A stretch of DNA of 64,000 nucleotides from Massilimicrobiota sp. An134 (lineage in GTDB: Bacteria > Bacillota_I > Bacilli_A > Erysipelotrichales > Coprobacillaceae): contig NZ_NFLH01000005.1 of assembly GCF_002160815.1 (NCBI RefSeq), positions 1 through 64,000 on the forward strand, in the 5' to 3' direction. Below are positions 54,235-63,268 of the stretch, piece by piece (the first letter of the stretch is position 1; the number at the start of each line of letters is the position of its first letter). The position numbers were made by a program, and so were the translations under genes. A model generated the notes under the pieces. It had not been told where the DNA came from. It made no database searches and saw nothing but the letters and a program-made list of their open reading frames with translations.

Positions 54235-55109
54235 AAAAGATTTTAATTACAGGAGCTAATAGTTATATTGGGGCTTTTTTTGAAAGTTATTTACAAAATA
54301 ATTTTCCTAATGAATATCAAATTGATACGATTGATATGATTGATCCAAAATGGATGGATTGCAAATTTTACGGTTATGACACAATTTTTCATGTTGCAGG
54401 GATTGCACATGCGGATATAGGGCATGTCAGCGAAGAACAAAAGAAGATGTATTATAAAGTTAATTGTGATTTAGCAGTAGAAACAGCAAAAAAGGCACAA
54501 AAAGAAGGAGTAAAACAATTCATTTATATGTCATCAATTATTGTTTATGGTGAAAGTGCTCCTTTAGGTAAAAGTAAAATTATAACTAAACATACAAAAC
54601 CAAATCCATCAAATTTTTATGGTGATAGTAAATTACAAGCGGATTTTCAATTAAATAAATTATCAAAAGATGATTTTAAAGTTTGTATAGTCAGACCACC
54701 TATGATTTATGGACCAGGCAGTAAGGGGAATTATCAATTATTATCTAAACTAGCAAAGAAGTTGCCCATTTTTCCAAATATTAAAAATCAAAGAAGTATG
54801 TTATATGTGGGTAATTTGTGTTTTTACATTAAAGACATTATTGATAAGAATAAAGAAGGAACATTCTTTCCTCAAAATGCTAAATATATATCAACATCAG
54901 AACTTGTTAAACAAATAGCATATGAACACCATAAGAAGATTTATGTTACTCGATTATTAAATCCAGTAGTATACATATGCTCTAAGATTCCAGGAAAAGT
55001 AAGTGGTATGTGTAATAAAGCCTTTGGCAATATGGTTTATGATATGGAAGATAACTTGGTAGAACAGTACGATTTTGTTCAATCAATTCATGAAACTGAG
55101 GTAAAGTAA
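54225..55109 (+). CDS. NAD-dependent nucleotide-sugar epimerase/reductase
   Basis: This 294-residue extended short-chain dehydrogenase has the cofactor motif ITGANSYIGAF near residues 7-17, HVAGIAH near 55-61, YMSSIIVYGES near 103-113, and the catalytic Tyr-x-x-x-Lys in NFYGDSKLQADF near 129-140, followed by VRPPMIYGPGSKGNY. It probably acts on a 4-keto or 4-hydroxy UDP-sugar in the same pathway as the dehydratases. It overlaps the sugar-transferase gene by ten bases. A TTG at 54231 has better ribosome-site spacing than the ATG, so the true start may be two codons later. Confidence 0.88.
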   Translation: MPLKKILITGANSYIGAFFESYLQNNFPNEYQIDTIDMIDPKWMDCKFYGYDTIFHVAGIAHADIGHVSEEQKKMYYKVNCDLAVETAKKAQKEGVKQFIYMSSIIVYGESAPLGKSKIITKHTKPNPSNFYGDSKLQADFQLNKLSKDDFKVCIVRPPMIYGPGSKGNYQLLSKLAKKLPIFPNIKNQRSMLYVGNLCFYIKDIIDKNKEGTFFPQNAKYISTSELVKQIAYEHHKKIYVTRLLNPVVYICSKIPGKVSGMCNKAFGNMVYDMEDNLVEQYDFVQSIHETEVK

Positions 55110-55110
55110 T

Positions 55111-56304
55111 ATGAAGATTCTTATTATATCTCAGTATTTTTATCCTGAAAACTTTAGAATCAATGATTTAGCTATAGAATTAAAAACAAGAGGTCACGAA
55201 GTATCAGTTCTTACTGGTTTACCAAATTATCCTTCTGGAGAGTATTATTCTGGTTATTCAAAAAATAAAAATTGCGATGAGATATGGTTTGATATTCCTA
55301 TTTATCGTTGTAAACTTCGCCCTAGAAAAACTGGTTCTGTAAATTTGATAAGAAATTATTTAAGTTTTGTTATTGAGGCTAATAAAAAAATCAAAGAAAT
55401 TGAAAATCAAGATTTTGATTTAATATATGTTTTTGAAGTATCGCCAATAACAGTAGCTTTGCCTGCTATTAAGTTTAAAAAGAAAAAGAATATTCCAATC
55501 GTTATAAATATTCAAGATTTATGGCCAGAAAATATTGTAGCAGTTACTGGGATAACTAATCTGATCATTATTGGATTAATAAATAAAATGGTCAACTATA
55601 TATATAAGCATTGTGATCTTATTTTAACTGCTAGCCCTAGTTTTGTAGATAAAATTAAAGAAAGAATTAAAAATAAAGATAAAGTTAAATATTGGCCACA
55701 GTATTCAATTGTAAGTAAAACTAAGGAAGATATATCTCTATATAATAGGGATTTTTTCAATATTGTTTTTACTGGGAATATTGGAGAAGCTCAGGGAATT
55801 GATTTAGCAATAGAGGCAGCTAACGTATTAAAAGATGAGAAAATATGTTGGCATTTTGTTGGTGATGGACGAAATAAAGATAAATTAGAAAAAATGGTAA
55901 AAGATTACAAAATTACTGATAAAGTAATTTTTTATGGATTTCATCCTGAAGAAGAAATTCCAAAGTTCTTAAAAAATGCTGATGCAGCACTTTTAATTCT
56001 TAAGCCAAATCCTATTTTTGAAATGACAATACCTGCTAAACTACAAACATATTTGTCATGTGGAGTTCCTATACTTGGTTGTGTAAGTGGTGAAGGTAGA
56101 CGGATTATTGAAGAGTCTCAAGCTGGAATTGTTAGTGAAGAAATATCTGTAGATGCATTAGTCAAAGCGTGCCGTAAATTTGTTTGTTTGAATTCTGAAG
56201 GCTTAGATAAATATAAGGATAAAGCTTATCAATACGGAGAAGAAAATTTTAATAAATTAGAACTAATTTCTAGATTAGAAAAAATGTTGGAGGAAATAGT
56301 ATGA
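55111..56304 (+). CDS. Glycosyltransferase family 4 (WbuB-like)
   Basis: This 397-residue GT-B enzyme starts MKILIISQYFYPENFRINDL, the usual opening of WbuB/WcaI-type transferases, with GHEVSVLTGLPNYPSGEYY near residues 29-47 and INIQDLWPENIVAVTG near 139-154. The donor-site region includes VFTGNIGEAQGID and the E-x7-E-like stretch IFEMTIPAKLQTYLSCGVPI near 308-327. Family members often transfer amino-deoxy sugars such as FucNAc. GAGGT precedes the ATG; its stop overlaps the next gene by four bases. Confidence 0.92.
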   Translation: MKILIISQYFYPENFRINDLAIELKTRGHEVSVLTGLPNYPSGEYYSGYSKNKNCDEIWFDIPIYRCKLRPRKTGSVNLIRNYLSFVIEANKKIKEIENQDFDLIYVFEVSPITVALPAIKFKKKKNIPIVINIQDLWPENIVAVTGITNLIIIGLINKMVNYIYKHCDLILTASPSFVDKIKERIKNKDKVKYWPQYSIVSKTKEDISLYNRDFFNIVFTGNIGEAQGIDLAIEAANVLKDEKICWHFVGDGRNKDKLEKMVKDYKITDKVIFYGFHPEEEIPKFLKNADAALLILKPNPIFEMTIPAKLQTYLSCGVPILGCVSGEGRRIIEESQAGIVSEEISVDALVKACRKFVCLNSEGLDKYKDKAYQYGEENFNKLELISRLEKMLEEIV

Positions 56305-57344
56305 CACAATTCAAAGATAAAACATTAATGATTACTGGTGGAACAGGATCATTTGGAAATGCTGTATTAAACAGATTTTTAGAAACAGATATTAAAGAAA
56401 TTAGAGTATTTAGTAGAGATGAATTAAAGCAAGATAACATGAGACATGAATATCAAGCAAAATATCCTGATACATTTCATAAATTAAAATTCTATATTGG
56501 TGATGTTAGAGATATTCAATCGATTAAAAATGCGATGCATGGGGTTGATTATGTCTATCATGCAGCAGCATTAAAACAGGTTCCATCATGTGAATTTTTC
56601 CCAATTGAAGCTGTCAAAACAAACGTATTAGGTACAGAAAATGTATTAACTGCAGCAATTGAATGTGGTGTTAAAAGAGTTGTATGTTTAAGTACGGATA
56701 AAGCAGCTTATCCAGTAAATGCTATGGGGACAAGTAAGGCAATGATGGAAAAAGTTATCGTTGCGAAAAGTAGAACAGTTGATCCAGAAAAAACAGCAAT
56801 TATGTGTACAAGATATGGAAATGTTCTAGCGTCAAGAGGATCTGTAGTACCACTATTCATTAATCAAATTAAAGAAGGAAATGTACTAACTGTGACTGAG
56901 CCAACAATGACACGTTTTGTTATGACATTAGAAGAAGCAGTAGATTTAGTATTGTTTGCTTTTGAAAATGGTGAATCTGGTGATATTTTTGTTCAAAAAG
57001 CACCAGCTTGTACAATTGACGTATTAGCACAAGCAGTCAAAGAATTATTCAAAGTTGATAATGAAATCAAAGTGATTGGAATTAGGCATGGTGAAAAAAT
57101 GTATGAAACATTGCTTACAGATGAAGAATGTGCTAATGCTATTGATTTAGGTGATTTCTATAAAGTCCCAGCAGACAAGAGAGATTTAAATTATGATAAA
57201 TATTTCTTTGAAGGAATGAAAGTAAATACTTTAACACAGTTTAATTCTAACAATACAGCATTAATGAGTGTGGAAGAAGTTAAAAACAAATTATTAGAAG
57301 TACCATTAGTTAGAGAAGAATTAGAAGCTTGGGAGAATAAGTAA
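56301..57344 (+). CDS. UDP-GlcNAc 4,6-dehydratase/5-epimerase (CapE/FnlA type)
   Basis: This 347-residue soluble short-chain dehydrogenase has the cofactor motif ITGGTGSFGNAVLNRF near residues 11-26, RDELKQDNMRHEYQ, HAAALKQVPSCEFFPIEAVK near 89-108, and STDKAAYPVNAMGTSKAMME near 131-150 (Met-x-x-x-Lys in place of Tyr-x-x-x-Lys). Length and motifs match FnlA/CapE, the inverting dehydratase for UDP-FucNAc or UDP-QuiNAc precursors. It is coupled to the glycosyltransferases on both sides by ATGA and TAATG overlaps. The usual follow-on CapF and CapG genes are not next to it. Confidence 0.92.
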   Translation: MTQFKDKTLMITGGTGSFGNAVLNRFLETDIKEIRVFSRDELKQDNMRHEYQAKYPDTFHKLKFYIGDVRDIQSIKNAMHGVDYVYHAAALKQVPSCEFFPIEAVKTNVLGTENVLTAAIECGVKRVVCLSTDKAAYPVNAMGTSKAMMEKVIVAKSRTVDPEKTAIMCTRYGNVLASRGSVVPLFINQIKEGNVLTVTEPTMTRFVMTLEEAVDLVLFAFENGESGDIFVQKAPACTIDVLAQAVKELFKVDNEIKVIGIRHGEKMYETLLTDEECANAIDLGDFYKVPADKRDLNYDKYFFEGMKVNTLTQFNSNNTALMSVEEVKNKLLEVPLVREELEAWENK

Positions 57345-58174
57345 TGGCAGATTTAACAACTATTATTTTAACCTATAATGAAGAAAAGAATATTGCTAAT
57401 GCAATTAATTCTGTAAAAGAAATCTCAAAAACAATTGTTGTTGTTGACAGTTATTCAAATGATCGAACTGTAGAAATAGCCGAATATTTAGGTGCAAAAG
57501 TAATTCAACATGAATTTATTAATCAGGCAAAACAATTTATTTATGCAATTGAGACATTAAAAATAAATACACAATGGATTATGCGTTTAGATGCAGACGA
57601 AATGATTTCAATTGAAGCCTCTAAAGAAATTGAGAAAATTTGTAAAGAAAATAAAGATACTGATATTAATGGGATAGTTGTTAGATTTGAGGTTAATTTT
57701 TTAGGGAAGTCTCTAAAACATGGTGGTATATATCCATTTAAAAAAATGATTGTTTATAAAAAAGATAAAGGATATATGGAAGATAGAGCTATGGATGAAC
57801 ATATCATTCTTAGTGAGGGCAAATCGATTGAATTAAAAAACGATTCATTTCATAAAGATTATAAAGATTTGTTTTCATGGATTGATAAACATAATAAATA
57901 TTCATCTAGAGAAGTTGAGGATTACTTTAATAATAACAATATTGAAAGCAAAAAGCTTAACAAATCAGCAAAAATTAAAAGATTTGTGAAAATGAGTATC
58001 TATTATAAATTGCCATTAGGAACAAGAGCACATTTATATTTTTTATATAGATATTACTTTAAATTAGGATTTCTAGATGGAAAAGAAGGTAAAATCTTTG
58101 CTTTTATGCAAGCGTATTGGTATAGATTTTTAGTAGATGCAAAAATTTTAGAACAGGAGAAAAAAATTGACTAA
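57344..58174 (+). CDS. Glycosyltransferase family 2
   Basis: This 276-residue GT-A enzyme begins TTIILTYNEEKNIANAINSV and has the DxD-type metal motif in MRLDADEMIS near residues 80-89, preceded by VVVDSYSNDRT near 31-41. The layout, with a conserved DEHIILSEGKS segment and a C-terminal amphipathic region (YKLPLGTRAHLYFLYRYYF), is that of WaaE/KdtX-like GT2 enzymes. It overlaps capE by one base. Its end runs into the remains of an acyltransferase gene. Confidence 0.9.
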   Translation: MADLTTIILTYNEEKNIANAINSVKEISKTIVVVDSYSNDRTVEIAEYLGAKVIQHEFINQAKQFIYAIETLKINTQWIMRLDADEMISIEASKEIEKICKENKDTDINGIVVRFEVNFLGKSLKHGGIYPFKKMIVYKKDKGYMEDRAMDEHIILSEGKSIELKNDSFHKDYKDLFSWIDKHNKYSSREVEDYFNNNNIESKKLNKSAKIKRFVKMSIYYKLPLGTRAHLYFLYRYYFKLGFLDGKEGKIFAFMQAYWYRFLVDAKILEQEKKID

Positions 58175-58980
58175 TAGACTTATAAATAATATAACTTCAT
58201 ATAAAAATCTATATATATCTAAGGAAGAGATATTAATATTAAAAGCTTTAGCTATTTTTTTTATCATTATTCTTAAGTTTTAAATGGATTGAATATTTTT
58301 GTTTAGGTTTTATAGATGTGCTAATTTTTATGTTTTTATCAGGATATGGTTTAACAGAATTGTATCAAAAAAGTAAATTATTTAAATGATTTTTTTAACA
58401 TTGGTTAAAATTTTAATTCTATTTTGGTTAGTAGACATCTTATATTTGTTAATTGGTGTTAAGATACTACAAAATTTTAACTTATTACATATTATAGATA
58501 TATTAGCATTTGATACAACAATGTGGTATATATAGTTTAATACATAGTATTTTATTTTATATTTAAATATACTGCTACTAATAATAAAATACTTTTACTA
58601 ATAGTATTTATTTTTTATAAAAAAGAAAAGGCTATTTTTGGTCTAAAAATAAAAAAATAATTATACCATATTAATATTGTTTTTTTACTTTTATATATGG
58701 AGTACAGGGTAGAAAAGATCCGAGATTTTATCAAATAATAATGAGAATTTTTGCTAGCATTTTTTTATCATAATATTGATATACTTGGATGTTTTTCTAA
58801 AAATAGAAAATAGTATAATTAAGTATGTAGGCAAAATTTGTTTTTTTATCTATTTGGTACATTATAAAGTTTTAATAAGCTTGTTTGGAACGGGATAATT
58901 TTAGATTAATCTTGAAGGTTATTCTTACATTATTATTTATTTTATTTTTTTAGTTTTATAGAAAATATAGTAACAAGTTT
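58168..58980 (+). pseudogene. Remnant of an acyltransferase-3-type O-acetyltransferase
   Basis: Pieces of one membrane acyltransferase can be read in shifting frames: from TTG 58168 (KNLYISKEEILILKALAIFF), then SFKWIEYFCLGFIDVLIFMF followed by LSGYGLTELYQKSKLF (58279-58386), and then VKILILFWLVDILYLLIG and TTMWYI (about 58410-58532). The FLSGYGL segment is a hallmark of the family. Lesions include at least two frameshifts plus TGA (58387-58389) and TAG (58533-58535). The rest to 58980 is very AT-rich and unreadable. The family O-acetylates exported glycans; here the activity is lost. Nothing else is visible in this 800-base gap. Confidence 0.75.
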
Positions 58981-58997
58981 GATTATAGTGGGAGGCG

Positions 58998-60137
58998 ATT
59001 AAAATCGAAAAAAGAAAAATTTTAATTCTAACAGGACGTTATTTACCAGGACATAAAGATGGTGGACCATTAAGAACTTTAATAAATTTAACCAATGCTT
59101 TGGGCGATGATTATGAATTTTATATAGCGTGTTATGATAGAGATCATGGAGATATAGAGCCATATAAAAATATAATTAACAATGAATGGAATAGTGTTGG
59201 AAAGGCAAAGGTTTGGTATGTTCAACCAAATAAGTTTACGAATAAGATGATTTTAAGCTTATCGAAAGATAAAAATCTTATTTATTTGACAAGTTTTTAT
59301 GAAGAATATGGATATAAAACACTATATTTAAAAAAACTAAATAAAATTTCATGTCCGGTAGTTATTGCATCTATGGGAATTTTCTCTAAAGAAGCACTTG
59401 CTCATAAATCTTTAAAAAAGAAAATATTTATTACAGGATGTAAACTATTGAGGCTGTTTAAAAATATTACATGGTCAGTAACATCTGTGTTAGAAGCGGA
59501 AGATTTAAAAAAAATTATAGGAAAGAAGTCTATATATATTATAGCAGAAGATCTTCCAAGAACCAGTGTTCCTGGAAGAATAAAAAAAAATGATAAAGTT
59601 TTAAAAGTTTGCTTTCTGTCAAGAATTTGTGAACATAAAGGGTTAGATATTGTCATAGAGGTACTTTCTAGAATTGAAGACAAAAATATAGAATTTTCAA
59701 TTTTTGGTCCAATTCAAGATTCAAATTATTGGAATGATTGTCTGAAAAAATTAAATCATTTAAATCTTATATGGGCATATAAAGGTGATGTCCAATCTGA
59801 TAATGTCCAAAATATACTTTCTACTCAAGATGTTTTAATGCTTCCTACAAAAAGTGAGAACTATGGACATGTAATATTTGAAGCATTATCAGTAGGATGT
59901 ATTCCTATTATTAGTGATAAAACTCCTTGGAATATTATAAAAACTAAAGATGCTGGTTATGTTGTATCACGTACAATAGAGTCATTTGAATTAGCTTTAT
60001 TAGATTATATGAATTTAAGTGACAAAGAGAAAAATAAAATCATAGATGAAGCAATAAAATTAGCTAAAGATAAAGTTAAACAATCAAAAGAGAATACTGG
60101 ATATAGAGATATTTTTGAATTGAGAGGGAATAGATGA
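58998..60137 (+). CDS. Glycosyltransferase family 4 lacking a canonical start codon
   Basis: The reading frame opens before 59004 with KIEKRKILILTGRYLPGHKD and GGPLRTLINL, the expected N-terminal strand and glycine loop of a GT4 enzyme. GGGAGG lies at 58990-58995, but the in-frame codons at the right distance are ATT (58998) and ATC (59004). The first canonical start is TTG 59100, which would delete the N-terminal loop. The C-terminal donor domain is normal: VCFLSRICEHKGLDIVIEVL near residues 191-210 and SENYGHVIFEALSVGCIPII near 262-281. Either a rare ATT/ATC start is used or the start codon has been lost by mutation. Its stop overlaps the next gene by four bases. Confidence 0.8.
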   Translation: MKIEKRKILILTGRYLPGHKDGGPLRTLINLTNALGDDYEFYIACYDRDHGDIEPYKNIINNEWNSVGKAKVWYVQPNKFTNKMILSLSKDKNLIYLTSFYEEYGYKTLYLKKLNKISCPVVIASMGIFSKEALAHKSLKKKIFITGCKLLRLFKNITWSVTSVLEAEDLKKIIGKKSIYIIAEDLPRTSVPGRIKKNDKVLKVCFLSRICEHKGLDIVIEVLSRIEDKNIEFSIFGPIQDSNYWNDCLKKLNHLNLIWAYKGDVQSDNVQNILSTQDVLMLPTKSENYGHVIFEALSVGCIPIISDKTPWNIIKTKDAGYVVSRTIESFELALLDYMNLSDKEKNKIIDEAIKLAKDKVKQSKENTGYRDIFELRGNR

Positions 60138-60880
60138 AAAAACTAATTATTATATATTATCATGATATTGTAGAAAGTGGAAAAGGATATAGTTATCAAA
60201 AAGTAGAAAAAGAACATTTTGAAAGTCAAATGAAATATTTGAATGATAATGGGTATCAATCCATATTATTTGAAGATATGGAAAAACCTTTACCAAATAA
60301 AGCCGTTTTAGTTACATTTGATGATGGATTTAAGTCGGTTTATGAAAATGCCGTACCAATCATGGAAAAATATAATATTAAAGGTAATATATTTTTACCT
60401 ACAAAGTATCTAGAGGAGAAAAATCCATATTTTATGTCATGGGATGTAATAAAAAAATTATGTGATACTAAAAATTTTTCCGTTGCAGCACATACACATG
60501 AACATGTGGACATACGAACTTTGGACGATAAATCAATGAATGAAGAAATAATAAAAAGTGAGTATTTATTTGAAAAAAGATTAAATGTTCATGTAAATGC
60601 CTTTTGTATGCCTTATGGTAAATATGATTATAAAAGTATAAAAAAATTGAAAAAAAATAAAAAATATAAATTTATTTTTGCTTCTTTTTATGGGCATGCT
60701 AAGGTAAGAAATTTAGATAATAAATTACTACCTAGAATAGGAATTTCAAATGATGATACTTTAGAAGTTTTTGAAAAAAAATTACAAGGAAAATTAAATT
60801 GGAAAGGAATTATTCAAAAGCTAAGACTTGAAATCGAAAATTGGAAAGGAGAAAGGATTAATCAATATGACATTGATTGA
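60134..60880 (+). CDS. Polysaccharide deacetylase (NodB-type)
   Basis: This 248-residue protein has no signal peptide. Motifs are IIYYHDIVESGKGY near residues 6-19, VTFDDGFKSVYENAVPIME near 59-77 (metal Asp), FSVAAHTHEHVDIRTL near 113-128 (metal His pair), and FCMPYGKYDYKSIKKLK near 155-171. It is probably cytosolic or peripheral and deacetylates a lipid-linked or nucleotide-linked sugar intermediate within the locus. It is translationally coupled to the preceding glycosyltransferase by an ATGA overlap. Confidence 0.88.
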   Translation: MKKLIIIYYHDIVESGKGYSYQKVEKEHFESQMKYLNDNGYQSILFEDMEKPLPNKAVLVTFDDGFKSVYENAVPIMEKYNIKGNIFLPTKYLEEKNPYFMSWDVIKKLCDTKNFSVAAHTHEHVDIRTLDDKSMNEEIIKSEYLFEKRLNVHVNAFCMPYGKYDYKSIKKLKKNKKYKFIFASFYGHAKVRNLDNKLLPRIGISNDDTLEVFEKKLQGKLNWKGIIQKLRLEIENWKGERINQYDID

Positions 60881-60893
60881 TTAATATTAATAT

Positions 60894-62042
60894 ATGAAAG
60901 TATTATATATTTCGGGGATGTATCCAACACCAGTATATCCTCAAAAAGGTATTTTTTGTCATGAGCAGGTAAAAGCTTTAAAACAGGTAAATGTAGATGT
61001 CGATGTTATTGTTCCAATAACAATTTATGATAAAGAGGTTAAACAAAAAGTTTGGGATTATGAAGGAGTAAAAATTAAATATATTCGTTTTTTTAAATTA
61101 CCCGGAGTAAAAAGATATGAAAATATTGGTAAATTCTTATACTTTTCATTAATATTATCTGGAATTAATTTTAAGAAATATGATGTTATTCATGCAGATG
61201 CACCATTACCAGCAGGTGATGCTGCATTAAGATTATCTAAAAAGTATCAAATACCATTTATAGTACATGGTCACGGTCTTGATGTTTTTTTTGATGTCAG
61301 TTATAAAAACGCTCCTAATTGTCAGAAAATTATTGAATGTTGCATGAAAGTATATGAAGGAGCAGATGCAATTGTTGGAGTTAGTCAAAAAGTAATAAAT
61401 TGTATTCAAGAACGTATGGATATCCAAAAAAAAAGTTATGTTGTTTTTAATGGGGTTGATGTAAATAAATTTTATCCAACTGATAAAATTACAAAAGAAA
61501 AGTACATTTTAGCAGTAGGTAATTTAATATCAATAAAGGGTCATGATGATACTATTAATGCTTTTGCTAAATTAGTAAATAGTGGAGTGACAAATATACG
61601 ACTAAAAATTGCAGGTAGGGGTCCATTAGAATTAGAACTTAAAAGATTAACTGTGGAACTTGGTATTTCTAAATATGTGGATTTTTTAGGATATGTGCCA
61701 TATGAAAAAATTGCAGAATTAATGAGAAATGCATTTTTATTTTGTTTGCCATCTTGGTATGAAGCATTGGGATGTGTATATTTAGAAGCAATGGCTTGCG
61801 GAATACCAACTATAGGTTGTTATGATAATGGTATTGATGAAATAATAACAGATGGTGTAAATGGATTTTTGGTACATGGAAAACATTATTGTGAAATTTA
61901 CAATAAATTATTAATGATTGAACATAATATTTATTCTGAGGTGTCAAAAAATGCAAGAAAAACAGTAGAAAAACAGTATACATGGCTGGATTCTGCAAGA
62001 AAATTATATGATATTTATCAGGATGTAGTGAGGAATTGTTAA
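60894..62042 (+). CDS. Glycosyltransferase family 4
   Basis: This 382-residue GT-B enzyme begins MKVLYISGMYPTPVYPQKGI and has HGHGLDVFF near residues 124-132, VFNGVDVNKFYPTD near 184-197, AVGNLISIKGHDDTINAF near 204-221, and the donor-binding E-x7-E motif in PSWYEALGCVYLEAMACGIP near 285-304. There is no strong ribosome site; the gene starts 14 bases after the deacetylase. Its stop overlaps the next start (TAATG). Linkage specificity is unknown. Confidence 0.92.
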   Translation: MKVLYISGMYPTPVYPQKGIFCHEQVKALKQVNVDVDVIVPITIYDKEVKQKVWDYEGVKIKYIRFFKLPGVKRYENIGKFLYFSLILSGINFKKYDVIHADAPLPAGDAALRLSKKYQIPFIVHGHGLDVFFDVSYKNAPNCQKIIECCMKVYEGADAIVGVSQKVINCIQERMDIQKKSYVVFNGVDVNKFYPTDKITKEKYILAVGNLISIKGHDDTINAFAKLVNSGVTNIRLKIAGRGPLELELKRLTVELGISKYVDFLGYVPYEKIAELMRNAFLFCLPSWYEALGCVYLEAMACGIPTIGCYDNGIDEIITDGVNGFLVHGKHYCEIYNKLLMIEHNIYSEVSKNARKTVEKQYTWLDSARKLYDIYQDVVRNC

Positions 62043-63112
62043 TGGAAATTAGATTAATAGATAAAGAAGAAAAATTTTATGACGCAAGAGAAAATTGGAA
62101 TAAGATTGTAAATAATATGAAAATAAAGACACCATTTCAAAGTTGGGATTGGAATTACAATTGGTGGTTGTTGGTTGAAAATAAAGAGTGTAACTTATTG
62201 ATTTTAGAAGCCTTTGAAGATAGAGAAATATTTGGATACGCGCCTCTTGTAATAAAAAATAATTCTATTGAGTTTATTGGAGACAAGCATTTTGATTATG
62301 GATCTTTTATATGCGCAGAAAGAAAAAGAGAAATAATTCAATTGTTTATTAAATATATATATAAAATCTCTCAAGAAAGTAGATTAGGTATTACTTTAAA
62401 TTGTTTTTCAGAAAAAGGAGATCAATTGGGTATAATTAGAGAAATTTTAAAAGATATCCCTAATTCTTTAGTTAGAGAACAGGTTGATACAGCGAATTTA
62501 AATTTATTCGAATATAAAAATTTTGAGGGGTATTTCAAAGCAATAAGTAGTAGTCTACGAAAAAAAGCTATAAAACCTTGTTTAAAGGCAAATATTGTTT
62601 TTCAAATCGAAAATTATAGTGATGATTTGTGGAAAGATATTAGTGATATATATGATGATAGGCAAGGTGATAGAATAGGAGTTTCTACTTTAGAATGGGC
62701 AAAATCAATAGTAAAAGAGTTACATGAAAGAGGAATATTAAAAATTAGTACTCTTATGTATGAAAACAAAAGGGTAGCATTCTTAATTTTCTTTGAATTC
62801 AATAATAATAACTATATTTGGTTGACTGCATTTAAGAAAACTAAGAAATTACAATTAGGTCACTATGTGAGGTATTGTCTCATTAAAAGGGCTTATAAAG
62901 AAGGAATAGATGTGGTTGATATGATGCGTGGTGCTTATGATTATAAGAAACAATGGGATTGTAATGTTTCAAGAAATTACGAAGTAAGAGTCTTTATGTC
63001 ACAGTATAGAAAAATGAAGTATATAACATACAAAAAAGTAAGAAAGACGATAAGAGATGTAGTGTATAACAACGATATTCTTCATAGATTTTATAGACGA
63101 CATAGTAAATAA
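62042..63112 (+). CDS. FemAB/CelD-like GNAT acetyltransferase
   Basis: This 356-residue protein is laid out like the BcsL/CelD (Acetyltransf_6) group. Near the N-terminus TPFQSWDWNYNWWLLVENKE (about residues 24-43) matches the family's opening; the C-terminal GNAT domain contains SLRKKAIKPCLKANI near 167-181, ERGILKISTLMYENKRVAFL near 229-248, and GHYVRYCLIKRAYKEGIDVV near 273-292 with MMRGAYDYKKQWD. Such proteins decorate exported polysaccharides or transfer acyl groups to sugars. Its start overlaps the preceding glycosyltransferase stop. Confidence 0.82.
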   Translation: MEIRLIDKEEKFYDARENWNKIVNNMKIKTPFQSWDWNYNWWLLVENKECNLLILEAFEDREIFGYAPLVIKNNSIEFIGDKHFDYGSFICAERKREIIQLFIKYIYKISQESRLGITLNCFSEKGDQLGIIREILKDIPNSLVREQVDTANLNLFEYKNFEGYFKAISSSLRKKAIKPCLKANIVFQIENYSDDLWKDISDIYDDRQGDRIGVSTLEWAKSIVKELHERGILKISTLMYENKRVAFLIFFEFNNNNYIWLTAFKKTKKLQLGHYVRYCLIKRAYKEGIDVVDMMRGAYDYKKQWDCNVSRNYEVRVFMSQYRKMKYITYKKVRKTIRDVVYNNDILHRFYRRHSK

Positions 63113-63268
63113 AAATATAAGTAATCGATTAGATGATAAAGAAGTTATATATTGTATCATTTATAATAAAATGTATATTAATATTCAGTTTTTTTAATTA
63201 ATAATAAAATAAAATCACAATACATGTCTGTGTTTGGATAATGAAGACGGATGGGAATGGAGGGAAAA

